From Pseudomonas sp. RIT-PI-r (GTDB taxonomy: Bacteria > Pseudomonadota > Gammaproteobacteria > Pseudomonadales > Pseudomonadaceae), in the NCBI RefSeq assembly GCF_001297015.1, contig NZ_LIGE01000025.1, positions 744,001-808,000 of the forward strand: 64,000 nt of DNA. The letters are read 5' to 3'. Under the pieces are notes generated by a model. It had not been told where the DNA came from. It ran no database searches and saw only the letters and a program-made list of their open reading frames with translations. Within the stretch, counting starts at the first letter, position 1. Each line of letters starts with the position of its first letter. The position numbers were made by a program, and so were the translations under genes. This document shows, piece by piece, positions 8,847 to 16,639 of this stretch.

Positions 8847-9622
8847 CGCTTGGCGCACTTGGGGCTTATTTCTGCTGCGCGGTCAGCGCCGAGTAGCTGT
8901 TCATCAGGTTGCGGTAGTTGGGAATCCGCTGCGACAGCAGATTGCCCAAGCCTTCAATGTCGTTGCGCCAGTCGCGGTGCAACTCACACGCCACCGAGAA
9001 CCAGTTCATCATCTGTGCGCCGGCCTGGGTCATGCGGCTCCACGCAGCCTGTTGCACGGTGGTGTTGAAGGTGCCGGACGCATCAGTCACCACAAACACA
9101 TCAAACCCTTCTGCCAGCGCCGACAAGGTCGGGAACGCTACGCACACGTCTGTCACCACACCGGCAATGATGATCTGCTTGCGGCCGGTCGCCTTGATCG
9201 CTTTGACAAAGTCTTCGTTGTCCCAGGCGTTGATCTGGCCAGGGCGAGCAATGTACGGCGCGTCCGGGAACATCTCTTTCAATTCCGGCACCAGTGGGCC
9301 GTTCGGGCCTTGTTCGAAACTGGTGGTGAGGATGGTTGGCAGTTCGAAGAACCTGGCCAGATCAGCCAGGGCGAGCACGTTGTTCTTGAATTCGTTCGGC
9401 GAGAAGTCCTGCACCAGGGAAATCAGGCCGGTCTGGTGGTCGACCAGCAACACGATAGCGTCGTCTTTGTTCAGGCGGTTGTAGGTTGGAGTGGTCATGG
9501 TCTGCTTCCCTTTTGAGTTTTTGAATTTGTTGTTGCGTTCAAGTTGGGTACAGATTACTGACGCATCGAAAAGGGATAAATCGGCTGGAATGTGTTTCAC
9601 CGTCAACCTGAAACGGACAATC
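8819..9622 (-). repeat. duplicated ~0.8-kb block, copy 1 (ycaC unit)
   Basis: This block matches 30639-31443 at about 95% or better by eye, over the terminator, the coding sequence and ~120 bases of upstream DNA ending at the shared CCGTCAACCTGAAACGGACA. Similarity stops abruptly on both sides. Both copies are in the same orientation, about 21.8 kb apart. Confidence 0.85.
8866..9498 (-). CDS. ycaC: YcaC-like isochorismatase-family hydrolase, copy 1
   Basis: A 210-residue cysteine hydrolase of the isochorismatase-like superfamily. The presumed triad is Asp in LLVDHQTGL, Lys in the DFVKAIKATGRKQ region and Cys in GVVTDVCVAFPTL. Related P. aeruginosa and E. coli YcaC proteins have unknown physiological substrates. 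ATG 9498 (MTTPTYNRLNKDD) is chosen over longer starts because GGGAAGCAG precedes it and this matches family length. It is divergent from a tautomerase gene. A second copy at 30687-31319 differs by a single residue (Arg/Lys in ALADL-R/K-FFEL) and shares flanking DNA. Confidence 0.87.
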   Translation of the reverse strand: MTTPTYNRLNKDDAIVLLVDHQTGLISLVQDFSPNEFKNNVLALADLARFFELPTILTTSFEQGPNGPLVPELKEMFPDAPYIARPGQINAWDNEDFVKAIKATGRKQIIIAGVVTDVCVAFPTLSALAEGFDVFVVTDASGTFNTTVQQAAWSRMTQAGAQMMNWFSVACELHRDWRNDIEGLGNLLSQRIPNYRNLMNSYSALTAQQK

Positions 9623-9762
9623 GCGTGAACAACCGCTGCCATTCGATACACCACGGCATAAATGAAGTACCTCAAGGCGCATTTATCAATTACTGACAAC
9701 TTCCTACAGTTCTCTCCAACAGCAGCCCCTCACCCCGACGGGCCTGCGATCGGAGACAGTCC

Positions 9763-9972
9763 ATGCCTTTCATCAGCGTACGCATTACCCGCGACGGCGT
9801 TAGCCGGGAGCAGAAAGCCCAAGTGATCAAGGAAATCACCGAGACCATGCAACGAGTGCTCAACAAGGATCCGCAGCTCACGCACATCGTGATCGAGGAA
9901 GTCGATACGGATAACTGGGGTTACGCGGGCATGACCACAACCGAATACCGCCAATCGTTGTCGGGCAATTAA
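9763..9972 (+). CDS. 4-oxalocrotonate tautomerase-family protein
   Basis: A 69-residue protein starting MPFISVRITRDGVSREQK. The Pro exposed after Met removal is the catalytic base of this family, which interconverts enol and keto forms of 2-oxo acids. The C-terminal half (THIVIEEVDTDNWGYAGMTT) is typical. GGAGACAG precedes the ATG. It is followed 24 bases later by an SDR gene on the same strand, suggesting a two-gene unit, and is divergent from the ycaC-like hydrolase. Confidence 0.87.
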   Translation: MPFISVRITRDGVSREQKAQVIKEITETMQRVLNKDPQLTHIVIEEVDTDNWGYAGMTTTEYRQSLSGN

Positions 9973-9996
9973 TCTTCAATTCCTGAGGAAATCATC

Positions 9997-10707
9997 ATGA
10001 GCACATCCAGCAAAGTTGTCGTTATCACAGGCGCCTCGCAAGGCATAGGAGCGGGTCTGGTCAATGGTTTTCGCGAGCGTGGCTATCAGGTCGTGGCGAC
10101 CTCGCGCTCGATCAAGGAATCCGCTGATCCGCAGGTATTGACCATCGCTGGCGACATCGCCGATCCGCAAACTGCCGAACGGGTGATCCGTGCCGCCGTC
10201 GAACGTTTCGGTCGCGTCGATACGCTGGTCAACAATGCCGGCATCTTTGTTGCCAAGCCGTTCACCGCGTACAGCCGGGAAGACTACGCCCGAGTGGTGG
10301 CCACCAACATGAGCGGCTTCTTCCATATTTCGCAACTGGCCATCGCCGAAATGGAAAAGCATGGCAGCGGACACGTGGTCAGCGTCACTACCAGTCTGGT
10401 CGATCATGCAATTGACGGCGTGCCGTCGGTGCTGGCCTCGCTGACCAAAGGTGGCATCAACGCTGCGACCAAATCCCTGGCCATCGAATACGCCAAGCGC
10501 GGGATTCGCGTCAACGCGGTGTCGCCGGGCATCATCAAGACGCCCATGCACGCCGAAGAAAGCCACGCAGCCCTGGGCAATCTGCATCCGCTTGGCCACA
10601 TGGGTGAGATCGACGACATCGTGCAGGCAATCCTTTATCTGGACGCCGCGAAGTTCGTGACCGGTGAGATTCTGCATGTCGACGGTGGCCAGAGCGCGGG
10701 GCATTGA
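9997..10707 (+). CDS. SDR-family protein lacking the catalytic tyrosine
   Basis: A 236-residue short-chain dehydrogenase fold with a normal cofactor motif TGASQGIG (residues ~10-17), NNAG, and the C-terminal LHVDGGQSAGH. The usual YxxxK active site reads A-S-L-T-K (Ala147 to Lys151, bases 10435-10449), so the proton-donating Tyr is missing. The preceding serine position (SVTTSLVD) is also not in the normal SS/GS context. The protein may have lost classical dehydrogenase activity or may use other residues. It follows a tautomerase gene and precedes a LysR gene on the same strand. GAGGAAATCATC precedes the ATG. Confidence 0.85.
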   Translation: MSTSSKVVVITGASQGIGAGLVNGFRERGYQVVATSRSIKESADPQVLTIAGDIADPQTAERVIRAAVERFGRVDTLVNNAGIFVAKPFTAYSREDYARVVATNMSGFFHISQLAIAEMEKHGSGHVVSVTTSLVDHAIDGVPSVLASLTKGGINAATKSLAIEYAKRGIRVNAVSPGIIKTPMHAEESHAALGNLHPLGHMGEIDDIVQAILYLDAAKFVTGEILHVDGGQSAGH

Positions 10708-10770
10708 TCACGACGCCACTTCAGCGCGGGTGGCGATTCATGTGGTAAACATCTGGAGGAATGCTCCTCG

Positions 10771-11706
10771 GTGCCAGCCATGATGAAACGCCACTTTGAA
10801 GATTTGCAGTTGGGCAGTATCGAACTCTTCTGTCTCGCCGCTGACGCCGGCAGCTTCACCGCTGCCGCACTGCTCGCGGGGGTGACACCGGCGGCGGTGA
10901 GCCGCTCGATTCTGCGTCTGGAAAAACGCCTCGGCTCGCGGCTGTTTACACGAACCACACGCAGCATCCGCCTGACCGACGCGGGCAGGAAATTCTTCGA
11001 ACAATGCAGTCAGGCACTGACCCAACTGGTCGAAGCCCAGCAAGAAGTCATGGGCACGCAGACCACGCCGTCGGGGCGCTTGCGCATCAGCCTGCCCACC
11101 ACTTACGGCCACCACCGCATCCTGCCGCTGCTGCCGAAATTCCGGGCGCTATACCCGCAGGTCACGGTCGATATCCATTTGGGCAATCGCAATATAGATT
11201 TCGTCGGCGAAGGTTACGATCTGGCGATTCGCGTGCGTGCACAACCGGACTCGACCCTGATTGCGCGTTTGCTGGAAGACGCGAAACTGGTGGTGGTCGC
11301 CTCGCCGCAATACCTGCACGCAGCGGGTACGCCGCAGACACTTGAAGATCTGCTCGAGCATGAATGCATTCAGTTCGAACTGCCGAGCAGCGGCCGGCAG
11401 ATTTCCTGGCTATTTCAGGACAATGGCAAGGATCGTGAAGTACTCGCAGCCGGAGGTTATTCCTGCTCCGATGACGTGCTCGGTGGCGTCACCCTGGCCA
11501 AACACGGTGCGGGACTGTTCCAGACCTATCGGTTCATCGTCGAGCGGGAGTTGGCCGATGGCAGTCTGATTGAGGTGCTTGAACCTTTCAGCGGTCGCTC
11601 AAGACCGTACACGTTGCTGTATCCCCACGGTCGCTATGTGCCCCAGCACGTGCGGGTCTTCGTGGATTTTCTGCTGCAATTTCGCGAGCAATGGGTAAAC
11701 GGCTGA
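10771..11706 (+). CDS. LysR-family transcriptional regulator
   Basis: A 311-residue LysR regulator. The N-terminal winged helix (SIELFCLAADAGSFTAAALL, then VTPAAVSRSILRLEKRLG) is followed by the periplasmic-binding-like effector domain (GRLRISLPTTYG onward). It resembles the DhcR/CrgA-like branch, often linked to aldehyde and quinone reductases. GTG 10771 is taken because GGAGG lies 11 bases upstream; ATG 10783 is possible. It is on the same strand as the tautomerase and SDR genes and may regulate them. Confidence 0.85.
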   Translation: MPAMMKRHFEDLQLGSIELFCLAADAGSFTAAALLAGVTPAAVSRSILRLEKRLGSRLFTRTTRSIRLTDAGRKFFEQCSQALTQLVEAQQEVMGTQTTPSGRLRISLPTTYGHHRILPLLPKFRALYPQVTVDIHLGNRNIDFVGEGYDLAIRVRAQPDSTLIARLLEDAKLVVVASPQYLHAAGTPQTLEDLLEHECIQFELPSSGRQISWLFQDNGKDREVLAAGGYSCSDDVLGGVTLAKHGAGLFQTYRFIVERELADGSLIEVLEPFSGRSRPYTLLYPHGRYVPQHVRVFVDFLLQFREQWVNG

Positions 11707-11725
11707 TGCACCGGGCATGCCGGCC

Positions 11726-12310
11726 TCAGACGCGCAACAGTTGCTTGGTCATCGCCATCGAGGTGTTCAGCGATTGCCCCGTCCGCTGCAGCTTGTTGAG
11801 TAGACTTGCACCCAGCCACAGCTGATACAACGTCTCTGCCAGTTGCCGCGCATCGCCCGCCGGCAGGCTCTTTTGCGTCTGGCCTTCTTCGATGCACACG
11901 GTGATGCGCGCCACCACGCGCTCGGCACCGTCGCGCAAGGTCAGGCGCATCGACTCGGACAGATCGGCGACCTCGGCGCTGAGCTTCACCACCAGACACT
12001 CATCACCATGGCCTTCGAGGGTGCAGCGATTTTGCCAGCCCTGCCAGTAATCCATCAGCCGCTCGAACGCCGTCAGCCCCGGGAGTGTCAGGCGTCGCTC
12101 CATGTCGGCGAGGTAGCCGACAAAATAATCCTCGAGCAAGGCCTGGCCATACAGCTCTTTGGATTTGAAGTAGTGATAGAACGAACCCTTGGGCACGCCA
12201 GCGGTTTGCAGGATTTCATTGAGGCCGACACTGGTGAAGCCCTTCTCGGCCATCATCCGGTGGCCGGTGTCGAGCAAGTGTTGGCGCGTATCGTCGTAAG
12301 TCGGTTTCAT
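11726..12310 (-). CDS. nemR: TetR-family regulator, NemR-like
   Basis: A 194-residue TetR regulator. The HTH is GLNEILQTAGVPKGSFYHYFKSKELYG (residues ~28-54). NemR of E. coli senses electrophiles and hypochlorous acid through cysteines and represses nemA and gloA. Here Cys residues occur in QNRCTLEGHGDECLV and in the VCIEEGQ segment. It is divergent from a DJ-1/PfpI gene and close to an Old Yellow Enzyme gene. The same GACTGGTCTA motif lies upstream of all three genes, which supports autoregulation and control of both neighbours. The symbol rests on this context and family likeness. Confidence 0.8.
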   Translation of the reverse strand: MKPTYDDTRQHLLDTGHRMMAEKGFTSVGLNEILQTAGVPKGSFYHYFKSKELYGQALLEDYFVGYLADMERRLTLPGLTAFERLMDYWQGWQNRCTLEGHGDECLVVKLSAEVADLSESMRLTLRDGAERVVARITVCIEEGQTQKSLPAGDARQLAETLYQLWLGASLLNKLQRTGQSLNTSMAMTKQLLRV

Positions 12311-12330
12311 GGGGCGCAAAGTCCAGACAA

Positions 12331-12345
12331 TAGACCAGTCGTATA
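12331..12345 (-). promoter_or_regulatory. NemR-like operator 1, upstream of nemR
   Basis: On the minus strand this reads TATACGACTGGTCTA and ends 21 bases upstream of the nemR ATG. It shares the 10-base core GACTGGTCTA with two further sites upstream of the DJ-1/PfpI and OYE genes. Confidence 0.7.
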
Positions 12346-12405
12346 TTTCACAGGCTGCGGAGTTTGCCACAGCCGGGCGGGAAAAACCTCCGTTGAAAAA
12401 ATTAC

Positions 12406-12420
12406 TAGACGACTGGTCTA
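12406..12420 (+). promoter_or_regulatory. NemR-like operator 2, upstream of the DJ-1/PfpI gene
   Basis: TAGACGACTGGTCTA is a partly palindromic site (TAGAC / GTCTA) in the nemR-DJ-1 intergenic region, 100 bases upstream of the chosen ATG 12521. It shares the GACTGGTCTA core with operators 1 and 3. Confidence 0.72.
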
Positions 12421-12520
12421 ATAGGAAACTATGCTGCGCTCCGTCAACCTAATTCATCGGGTGTCGATGCGACACGAATGCCTCGTGCAGCGCTATCACC
12501 TGACCAACCCAGGGTGCTCT

Positions 12521-13198
12521 ATGAAAATCTTGATGGTTCTGACTTCCCACGATCAGCTCGGCGACACCGGCAAGAAAACCGGTTTCTGGCTGGAAGAATT
12601 CGCCGCCCCTTACTACGCTTTCAAGGACGCGGGCGCCGACATCACGCTGGTGTCGCCAGCCGGTGGCCAGCCTCCGCTCGATCCGAAAAGCGATGAGCCC
12701 GATGCGCAAACCGCCGAGACCGATCGCTTTCGCAATGACCCGGCTGCCCAGCAGGCATTGGCCAATACCGGTCTGCTGGCCGATGTCCGCGCCGACGATT
12801 TCGATGCCGTGTTTTACCCAGGTGGCCACGGCCCGCTCTGGGATCTGGCTGAAGACAAACACTCGATCGCCCTGATCGAAGCGTTCGACCGCAGCAACAA
12901 ACCGCACGGTTTTGTCTGCCATGCGCCCGGGGTATTGCGTCATGTGCTCGCAGCTGACGGCAAACCGCTGATCCAGCATCGCGAAGTCACCGGTTTCACC
13001 AACGCCGAAGAAGCCGCCGTCGGCCTGACTGACGTGGTGCCGTTCCTCATCGAAGACGAGTTCCAGCGTCTCGGCGGCTACTATTCGAAAGTCGCTGACT
13101 GGCAGGTTCATGTGGTCGTCGATGGAAAATTGGTGACCGGTCAAAACCCCGCCAGCTCTGCCGCTGTCGCTGAAAAACTGCTGAAGATGTTGGGCTGA
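12521..13198 (+). CDS. DJ-1/PfpI-family protein (Hsp31/glyoxalase III-like)
   Basis: A 225-residue type 1 glutamine-amidotransferase-like protein. The nucleophile elbow carries Cys in HGFVCHAPGVL, with AVFYPGGHGPLWDL upstream, as in Hsp31/HSP-like glyoxalases that convert methylglyoxal to D-lactate without glutathione. ATG 12521 (MKILMVLTSHDQLG) is preceded by AGGG and matches family length. ATG 12431 would add 30 unlike residues directly after the operator. The gene sits between nemR and an Old Yellow Enzyme gene and has its own NemR-like operator, so it likely belongs to an electrophile-detoxification regulon. Confidence 0.85.
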   Translation: MKILMVLTSHDQLGDTGKKTGFWLEEFAAPYYAFKDAGADITLVSPAGGQPPLDPKSDEPDAQTAETDRFRNDPAAQQALANTGLLADVRADDFDAVFYPGGHGPLWDLAEDKHSIALIEAFDRSNKPHGFVCHAPGVLRHVLAADGKPLIQHREVTGFTNAEEAAVGLTDVVPFLIEDEFQRLGGYYSKVADWQVHVVVDGKLVTGQNPASSAAVAEKLLKMLG

Positions 13199-13220
13199 GA
13201 CCCAGCGTCTACGTCCTCTG

Positions 13221-13250
13221 AACGCCGTGCGTGTTGCACGGCGTTTTTTT
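13221..13250 (+). terminator. rho-independent terminator after the DJ-1/PfpI gene
   Basis: AACGCCGTGC / GCACGGCGTT stem followed by a run of seven T, 22 bases after the stop. It separates this gene from the following OYE gene, which therefore needs its own promoter. Confidence 0.9.
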
Positions 13251-13263
13251 CGCCCCCATTTAA

Positions 13264-13278
13264 TAGTTGACTGGTCTA
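13264..13278 (+). promoter_or_regulatory. NemR-like operator 3, abutting the OYE start
   Basis: TAGTTGACTGGTCTA with the shared GACTGGTCTA core ends six bases before ATG 13285. It therefore occupies the place where a Shine-Dalgarno sequence would normally be. Confidence 0.72.
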
Positions 13279-13284
13279 ATAAAC

Positions 13285-14406
13285 ATGAATAGCCCCTACT
13301 TCACCCCTGCCAAACTGGGCCTGCACACCCTGAAAAACCGCATCGTCCTGCCACCGCTGACACGTCAGCGCAGCACGCAACCGGGCAACATCGCCAATGA
13401 GCTGATGGCCGAGTATTACCAGCAGCGTGCCGGCGCCGGTCTGCTGGTGACCGAGGGCACGCAGATCGAACCCCGAGGCCAGGGCTACGCCTGGACACCC
13501 GGGATTCACACCCCTGAGCAGATCGCCGGATGGCGCAAAGTCACCGAAGCGGTGCATGCCGTCGACGGCGTGATTTTCGCGCAACTGTGGCACGTGGGCC
13601 GCGTATCTCACACTGCGTTGCAGCCGGGCGGCGCCGCTCCCGTTTCTGCCTCCGCAGTGGCCACTGACCGAGTCAGCGTGTTCATCGAAACCGCGCCCGG
13701 TGCCGGTGAACTGGTGCCGCCGTCCGCACCGCGCGCACTGAGCACCGACGAAGTCCAGGAACTGGTTCAGCTGTACATTCAAGCGGCGCGCAATGCGATG
13801 GAAGCCGGGTTTGACGGCATCGAACTGCACTGCGCCAACGGTTATCTGGTCAACCAGTTCATCTCTGCCCACAGCAACCTGCGCACCGATCAATACGGTG
13901 GCTCGCTGCACAATCGCCTGCGTTTTCTGAAGGAAGTGGTGGCCGGCGTCGCCGAGTGCATCGGCAAGGAAAAAGTCGGTGTACGCTTTGCGCCGCTGTT
14001 CACCACCACCGATGAAGCGCGGACCTATCTGGGCATGGTCGAGGAAGATCCTCACACCACCTACATCGAGGCGATCAAGGTGCTGGAAGACGTGGGTATT
14101 GCCTATCTGTCCATCGCCGAAGCCGACTGGGACAACGCCCCGGCGATGCCGCAGACATTTCGTCAGGCGGTGCGCGACACCTTCAGCGGCGCGATCATCT
14201 ATGCTGGGCGCTACAACGCCGAATCGGGTGCGCGTCTGCTCGACTCCGGGTTGGCGGACTTTGTCGCGTTCGGTCGCCCGTTCATGGCCAACCCCGACCT
14301 GCCGGCGCGCATTGCCAATGACTGGCCGTTGAATGCGCTGAATCCCGCCACGGTGTATGGCGGGGCCGGCGAAGGCTATGTCGATTACCCGGTTTATGGC
14401 GCCTAA
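13285..14406 (+). CDS. nemA: Old Yellow Enzyme-family FMN alkene reductase (NemA-like)
   Basis: A 373-residue OYE-family flavoprotein (N-ethylmaleimide reductase/xenobiotic reductase type). The substrate-binding H-x-x-N pair is in HCANGY (~residue 181). The N-terminal strand NRIVLPPLTR and the phosphate-binding AFGRPFMANPDL segment are typical. These enzymes reduce activated alkenes and nitro compounds with NAD(P)H. A NemR-like operator ends six bases before the ATG and no Shine-Dalgarno is visible. An in-frame TTG at 13267 inside the operator is an unlikely alternative start. The upstream terminator implies an independent promoter. Confidence 0.88.
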   Translation: MNSPYFTPAKLGLHTLKNRIVLPPLTRQRSTQPGNIANELMAEYYQQRAGAGLLVTEGTQIEPRGQGYAWTPGIHTPEQIAGWRKVTEAVHAVDGVIFAQLWHVGRVSHTALQPGGAAPVSASAVATDRVSVFIETAPGAGELVPPSAPRALSTDEVQELVQLYIQAARNAMEAGFDGIELHCANGYLVNQFISAHSNLRTDQYGGSLHNRLRFLKEVVAGVAECIGKEKVGVRFAPLFTTTDEARTYLGMVEEDPHTTYIEAIKVLEDVGIAYLSIAEADWDNAPAMPQTFRQAVRDTFSGAIIYAGRYNAESGARLLDSGLADFVAFGRPFMANPDLPARIANDWPLNALNPATVYGGAGEGYVDYPVYGA

Positions 14407-14412
14407 TCAGCG

Positions 14413-15339
14413 CTAGTCATAAAACGCCTCGACTGACACTCGGCTGCCGACAAAAAAACTGTCGGCCACTAAACGCAGCGGCTGCAAATCCAGATCGCTG
14501 ACCTTGTCAGCGATCAACTGCTGGAAATGCCGATACACCGCCGGATATTCACCCTCCTCCGACACCGTCTGGCGCACCCCGTCGATACTCAACAGTGCGC
14601 CACCGTTGTCCAGACGCAGTGTGCCTTCGGCGCAGCGAATCTCGATGCTCCAGAGTTCGTCGTGACCATGGTCGAAATCGAATTCGGCACGCACATCGAG
14701 GTGGCGTGCGTCAGACATCTTGATCGACGCGGCAATCGGCGATTGGCAGTTGCCCGGCACGCGCAGTTCTGCGGATTCGACGAACAGCGGCAGCGGCAGC
14801 AAATGGGTGACGATCGACAAGGCATTGATGCCCGGATCGAAGACGCCGAGGCCACCGGGTTGCCAGATCCACGTCTGCCCCGGATGCCATTTGCGCACGT
14901 CTTCTTTCCAGTCGATCTGTACGCTTTGCAAGGTTCGCGAGGCGAGCCAGTCACGCGCGAGTGCGATCCCCGGCGCGTAACGCGAATGCCAGGCGAACAG
15001 CGCGCTGACGCCCTGCTCTGCCGCCTGATCAACCAGCGCCTGCGCTTCCCCCAAGGTCGCGCACGGCGGCTTTTCCACCAGCACATGTTTGCCGGCAGCC
15101 AATGCCTGCTGCACTAAAGCGAAGCGGCCTTGCGGCGGTGTGCAGAACGCAATCGCGTCAACCGCCGGGCCGTTTTCCAGCAACTCAGCCAACGACTGAA
15201 AGTTTTCCACGCCGGCGCAAGGCTTGCCCTGGGTGGCGACAGACACCAGCGTAAACGCCGGATTGGCGAGGATCGCCGGCACATGTTGATCCTGGGCAAT
15301 CTTGCCGTAGCCCACCAGACCGAGACGAATCGGTTGCAT
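14413..15339 (-). CDS. gal: D-galactose 1-dehydrogenase (Gfo/Idh/MocA family)
   Basis: A 308-residue Gfo/Idh/MocA oxidoreductase closely resembling the well-known P. fluorescens D-galactose dehydrogenase as I recall it. It oxidises beta-D-galactose to galactonolactone with NAD+. Visible are the Rossmann loop GLVGYGKIAQDQH, the EKPP motif of the family and the C-terminus ADSFFVGSRVSVEAFYD. ATG 15339 is used because GGAG lies six bases upstream; TTG 15342 is adjacent. It converges on the OYE gene. A broken 3' copy of a related gene occurs at 36622-36769. Confidence 0.88.
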   Translation of the reverse strand: MQPIRLGLVGYGKIAQDQHVPAILANPAFTLVSVATQGKPCAGVENFQSLAELLENGPAVDAIAFCTPPQGRFALVQQALAAGKHVLVEKPPCATLGEAQALVDQAAEQGVSALFAWHSRYAPGIALARDWLASRTLQSVQIDWKEDVRKWHPGQTWIWQPGGLGVFDPGINALSIVTHLLPLPLFVESAELRVPGNCQSPIAASIKMSDARHLDVRAEFDFDHGHDELWSIEIRCAEGTLRLDNGGALLSIDGVRQTVSEEGEYPAVYRHFQQLIADKVSDLDLQPLRLVADSFFVGSRVSVEAFYD

Positions 15340-15528
15340 CAATGACTCCGTTTTTTATCTTGTTTTAGTCAGCGAGTCGGCAGATTAACGATAAACGCGA
15401 CGGGCGTCTGTCAACGCAACGTCACAACGACTCACAGGATCAGGCAAGGATTGCACAGGAATGCACTACTGCGCAGCCCGGCAGTACCGCAACAATGGCC
15501 ACACGACCAAACGATTGAGGATGTTCCC

Positions 15529-16578
15529 ATGCTTGTACAAGCCTACGGCGCCCACGCTGGCGACAAACCCCTTGAGCCGATGCAGATCAACCGCCGCGCC
15601 CCCGCCGCCCACGATGTGCAGATCGACATTGCCTTCTGCGGCATCTGCCATTCGGACCTGCATCAGGTCCGCGCCGAATGGGCCGGGACGCAATTTCCCT
15701 GTGTGCCGGGGCACGAAATTGTCGGTCGCGTCGCAGCCGTCGGCGCTCATGTCGCGGATTACAAAGTCGGTGACCTGGTCGGTGTCGGCTGCATCGTCGA
15801 CAGCTGCAAACACTGCGACGATTGCGAAAGCGGCCTGGAAAACTATTGCGACGGCATGATCGGCACCTACAACTTCCCGACCCCGGACGCACCGGGCTGG
15901 ACGCTGGGCGGCTATTCGCAAAACATTGTCGTGCATGAACGCTACGTGTTGCGCATTGGCCATCCCGAGGCGCAATTGGCCGCCGTCGCACCGTTGCTCT
16001 GCGCCGGCATCACCACCTACTCGCCGCTGCGTCACTGGAACGCCGGCCCCGGCAAGAAGGTCGGCGTGGTCGGCATCGGTGGCCTCGGTCACATGGGCAT
16101 CAAACTGGCCCACGCCATGGGCGCGCACGTTGTCGCCTTCACCACCTCGCAATCCAAACGCGAAGCGGCAAAAGCACTGGGTGCCGATGAGGTCGTGGTC
16201 TCGCGCAACCCGGAGGAAATGGCCGCGCATGCGAAAAGTTTCGACCTGATCCTCAACACCGTCGCTGCGCCGCACGACCTCGACGCCTTCCTCGTGTTGC
16301 TCAAGCGCGACGGTGCCTTGACCCTGGTCGGCGCGCCCGCCACCTCGCACCCGTCACCGAACGTGTTCAACCTGATCATGAAGCGCCGCACCATTGCCGG
16401 CTCGATGATCGGCGGCATTGCCGAGACTCAGGAGATGCTGGATTTCTGTGCCCAACACGGCATCGTCTCCGACATCGAGTTGATCCGCGCCGATCAGATC
16501 AACGACGCCTACGAGCGCATGCTCAAGGGCGATGTGAAATATCGCTTCGTGATCGATAACGCGACGTTGGCAGGCTAA
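15529..16578 (+). CDS. zinc-dependent alcohol dehydrogenase, YahK/CAD type
   Basis: A 349-residue medium-chain dehydrogenase. The catalytic zinc site includes CGICHSDLHQ and PGHEIVGRV; the structural zinc cysteines are in CKHCDDCESGLENYC; the NADP loop is GVVGIGGLGHMG. This subfamily reduces a broad range of aldehydes to alcohols with NADPH. ATG 15529 (MLVQAYGAHAGDKP) follows GAGGA at eight bases; the longer frame from 15451 has no ribosome site. It is divergent from the galactose dehydrogenase gene. The physiological substrate is not evident. Confidence 0.87.
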   Translation: MLVQAYGAHAGDKPLEPMQINRRAPAAHDVQIDIAFCGICHSDLHQVRAEWAGTQFPCVPGHEIVGRVAAVGAHVADYKVGDLVGVGCIVDSCKHCDDCESGLENYCDGMIGTYNFPTPDAPGWTLGGYSQNIVVHERYVLRIGHPEAQLAAVAPLLCAGITTYSPLRHWNAGPGKKVGVVGIGGLGHMGIKLAHAMGAHVVAFTTSQSKREAAKALGADEVVVSRNPEEMAAHAKSFDLILNTVAAPHDLDAFLVLLKRDGALTLVGAPATSHPSPNVFNLIMKRRTIAGSMIGGIAETQEMLDFCAQHGIVSDIELIRADQINDAYERMLKGDVKYRFVIDNATLAG

Positions 16579-16639
16579 AAAACAGCATCACCGAGCGAAG
16601 CGTCGCAGTACGTCGAACAGGTTCAGGCGAACGGCACAG

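Noticed and set aside
12431..12520. Longer start for the DJ-1/PfpI gene at ATG 12431
   Set aside because: The added 30 residues do not resemble the family; ATG 12521 has AGGG at the right distance and begins at the usual MKILMV strand.
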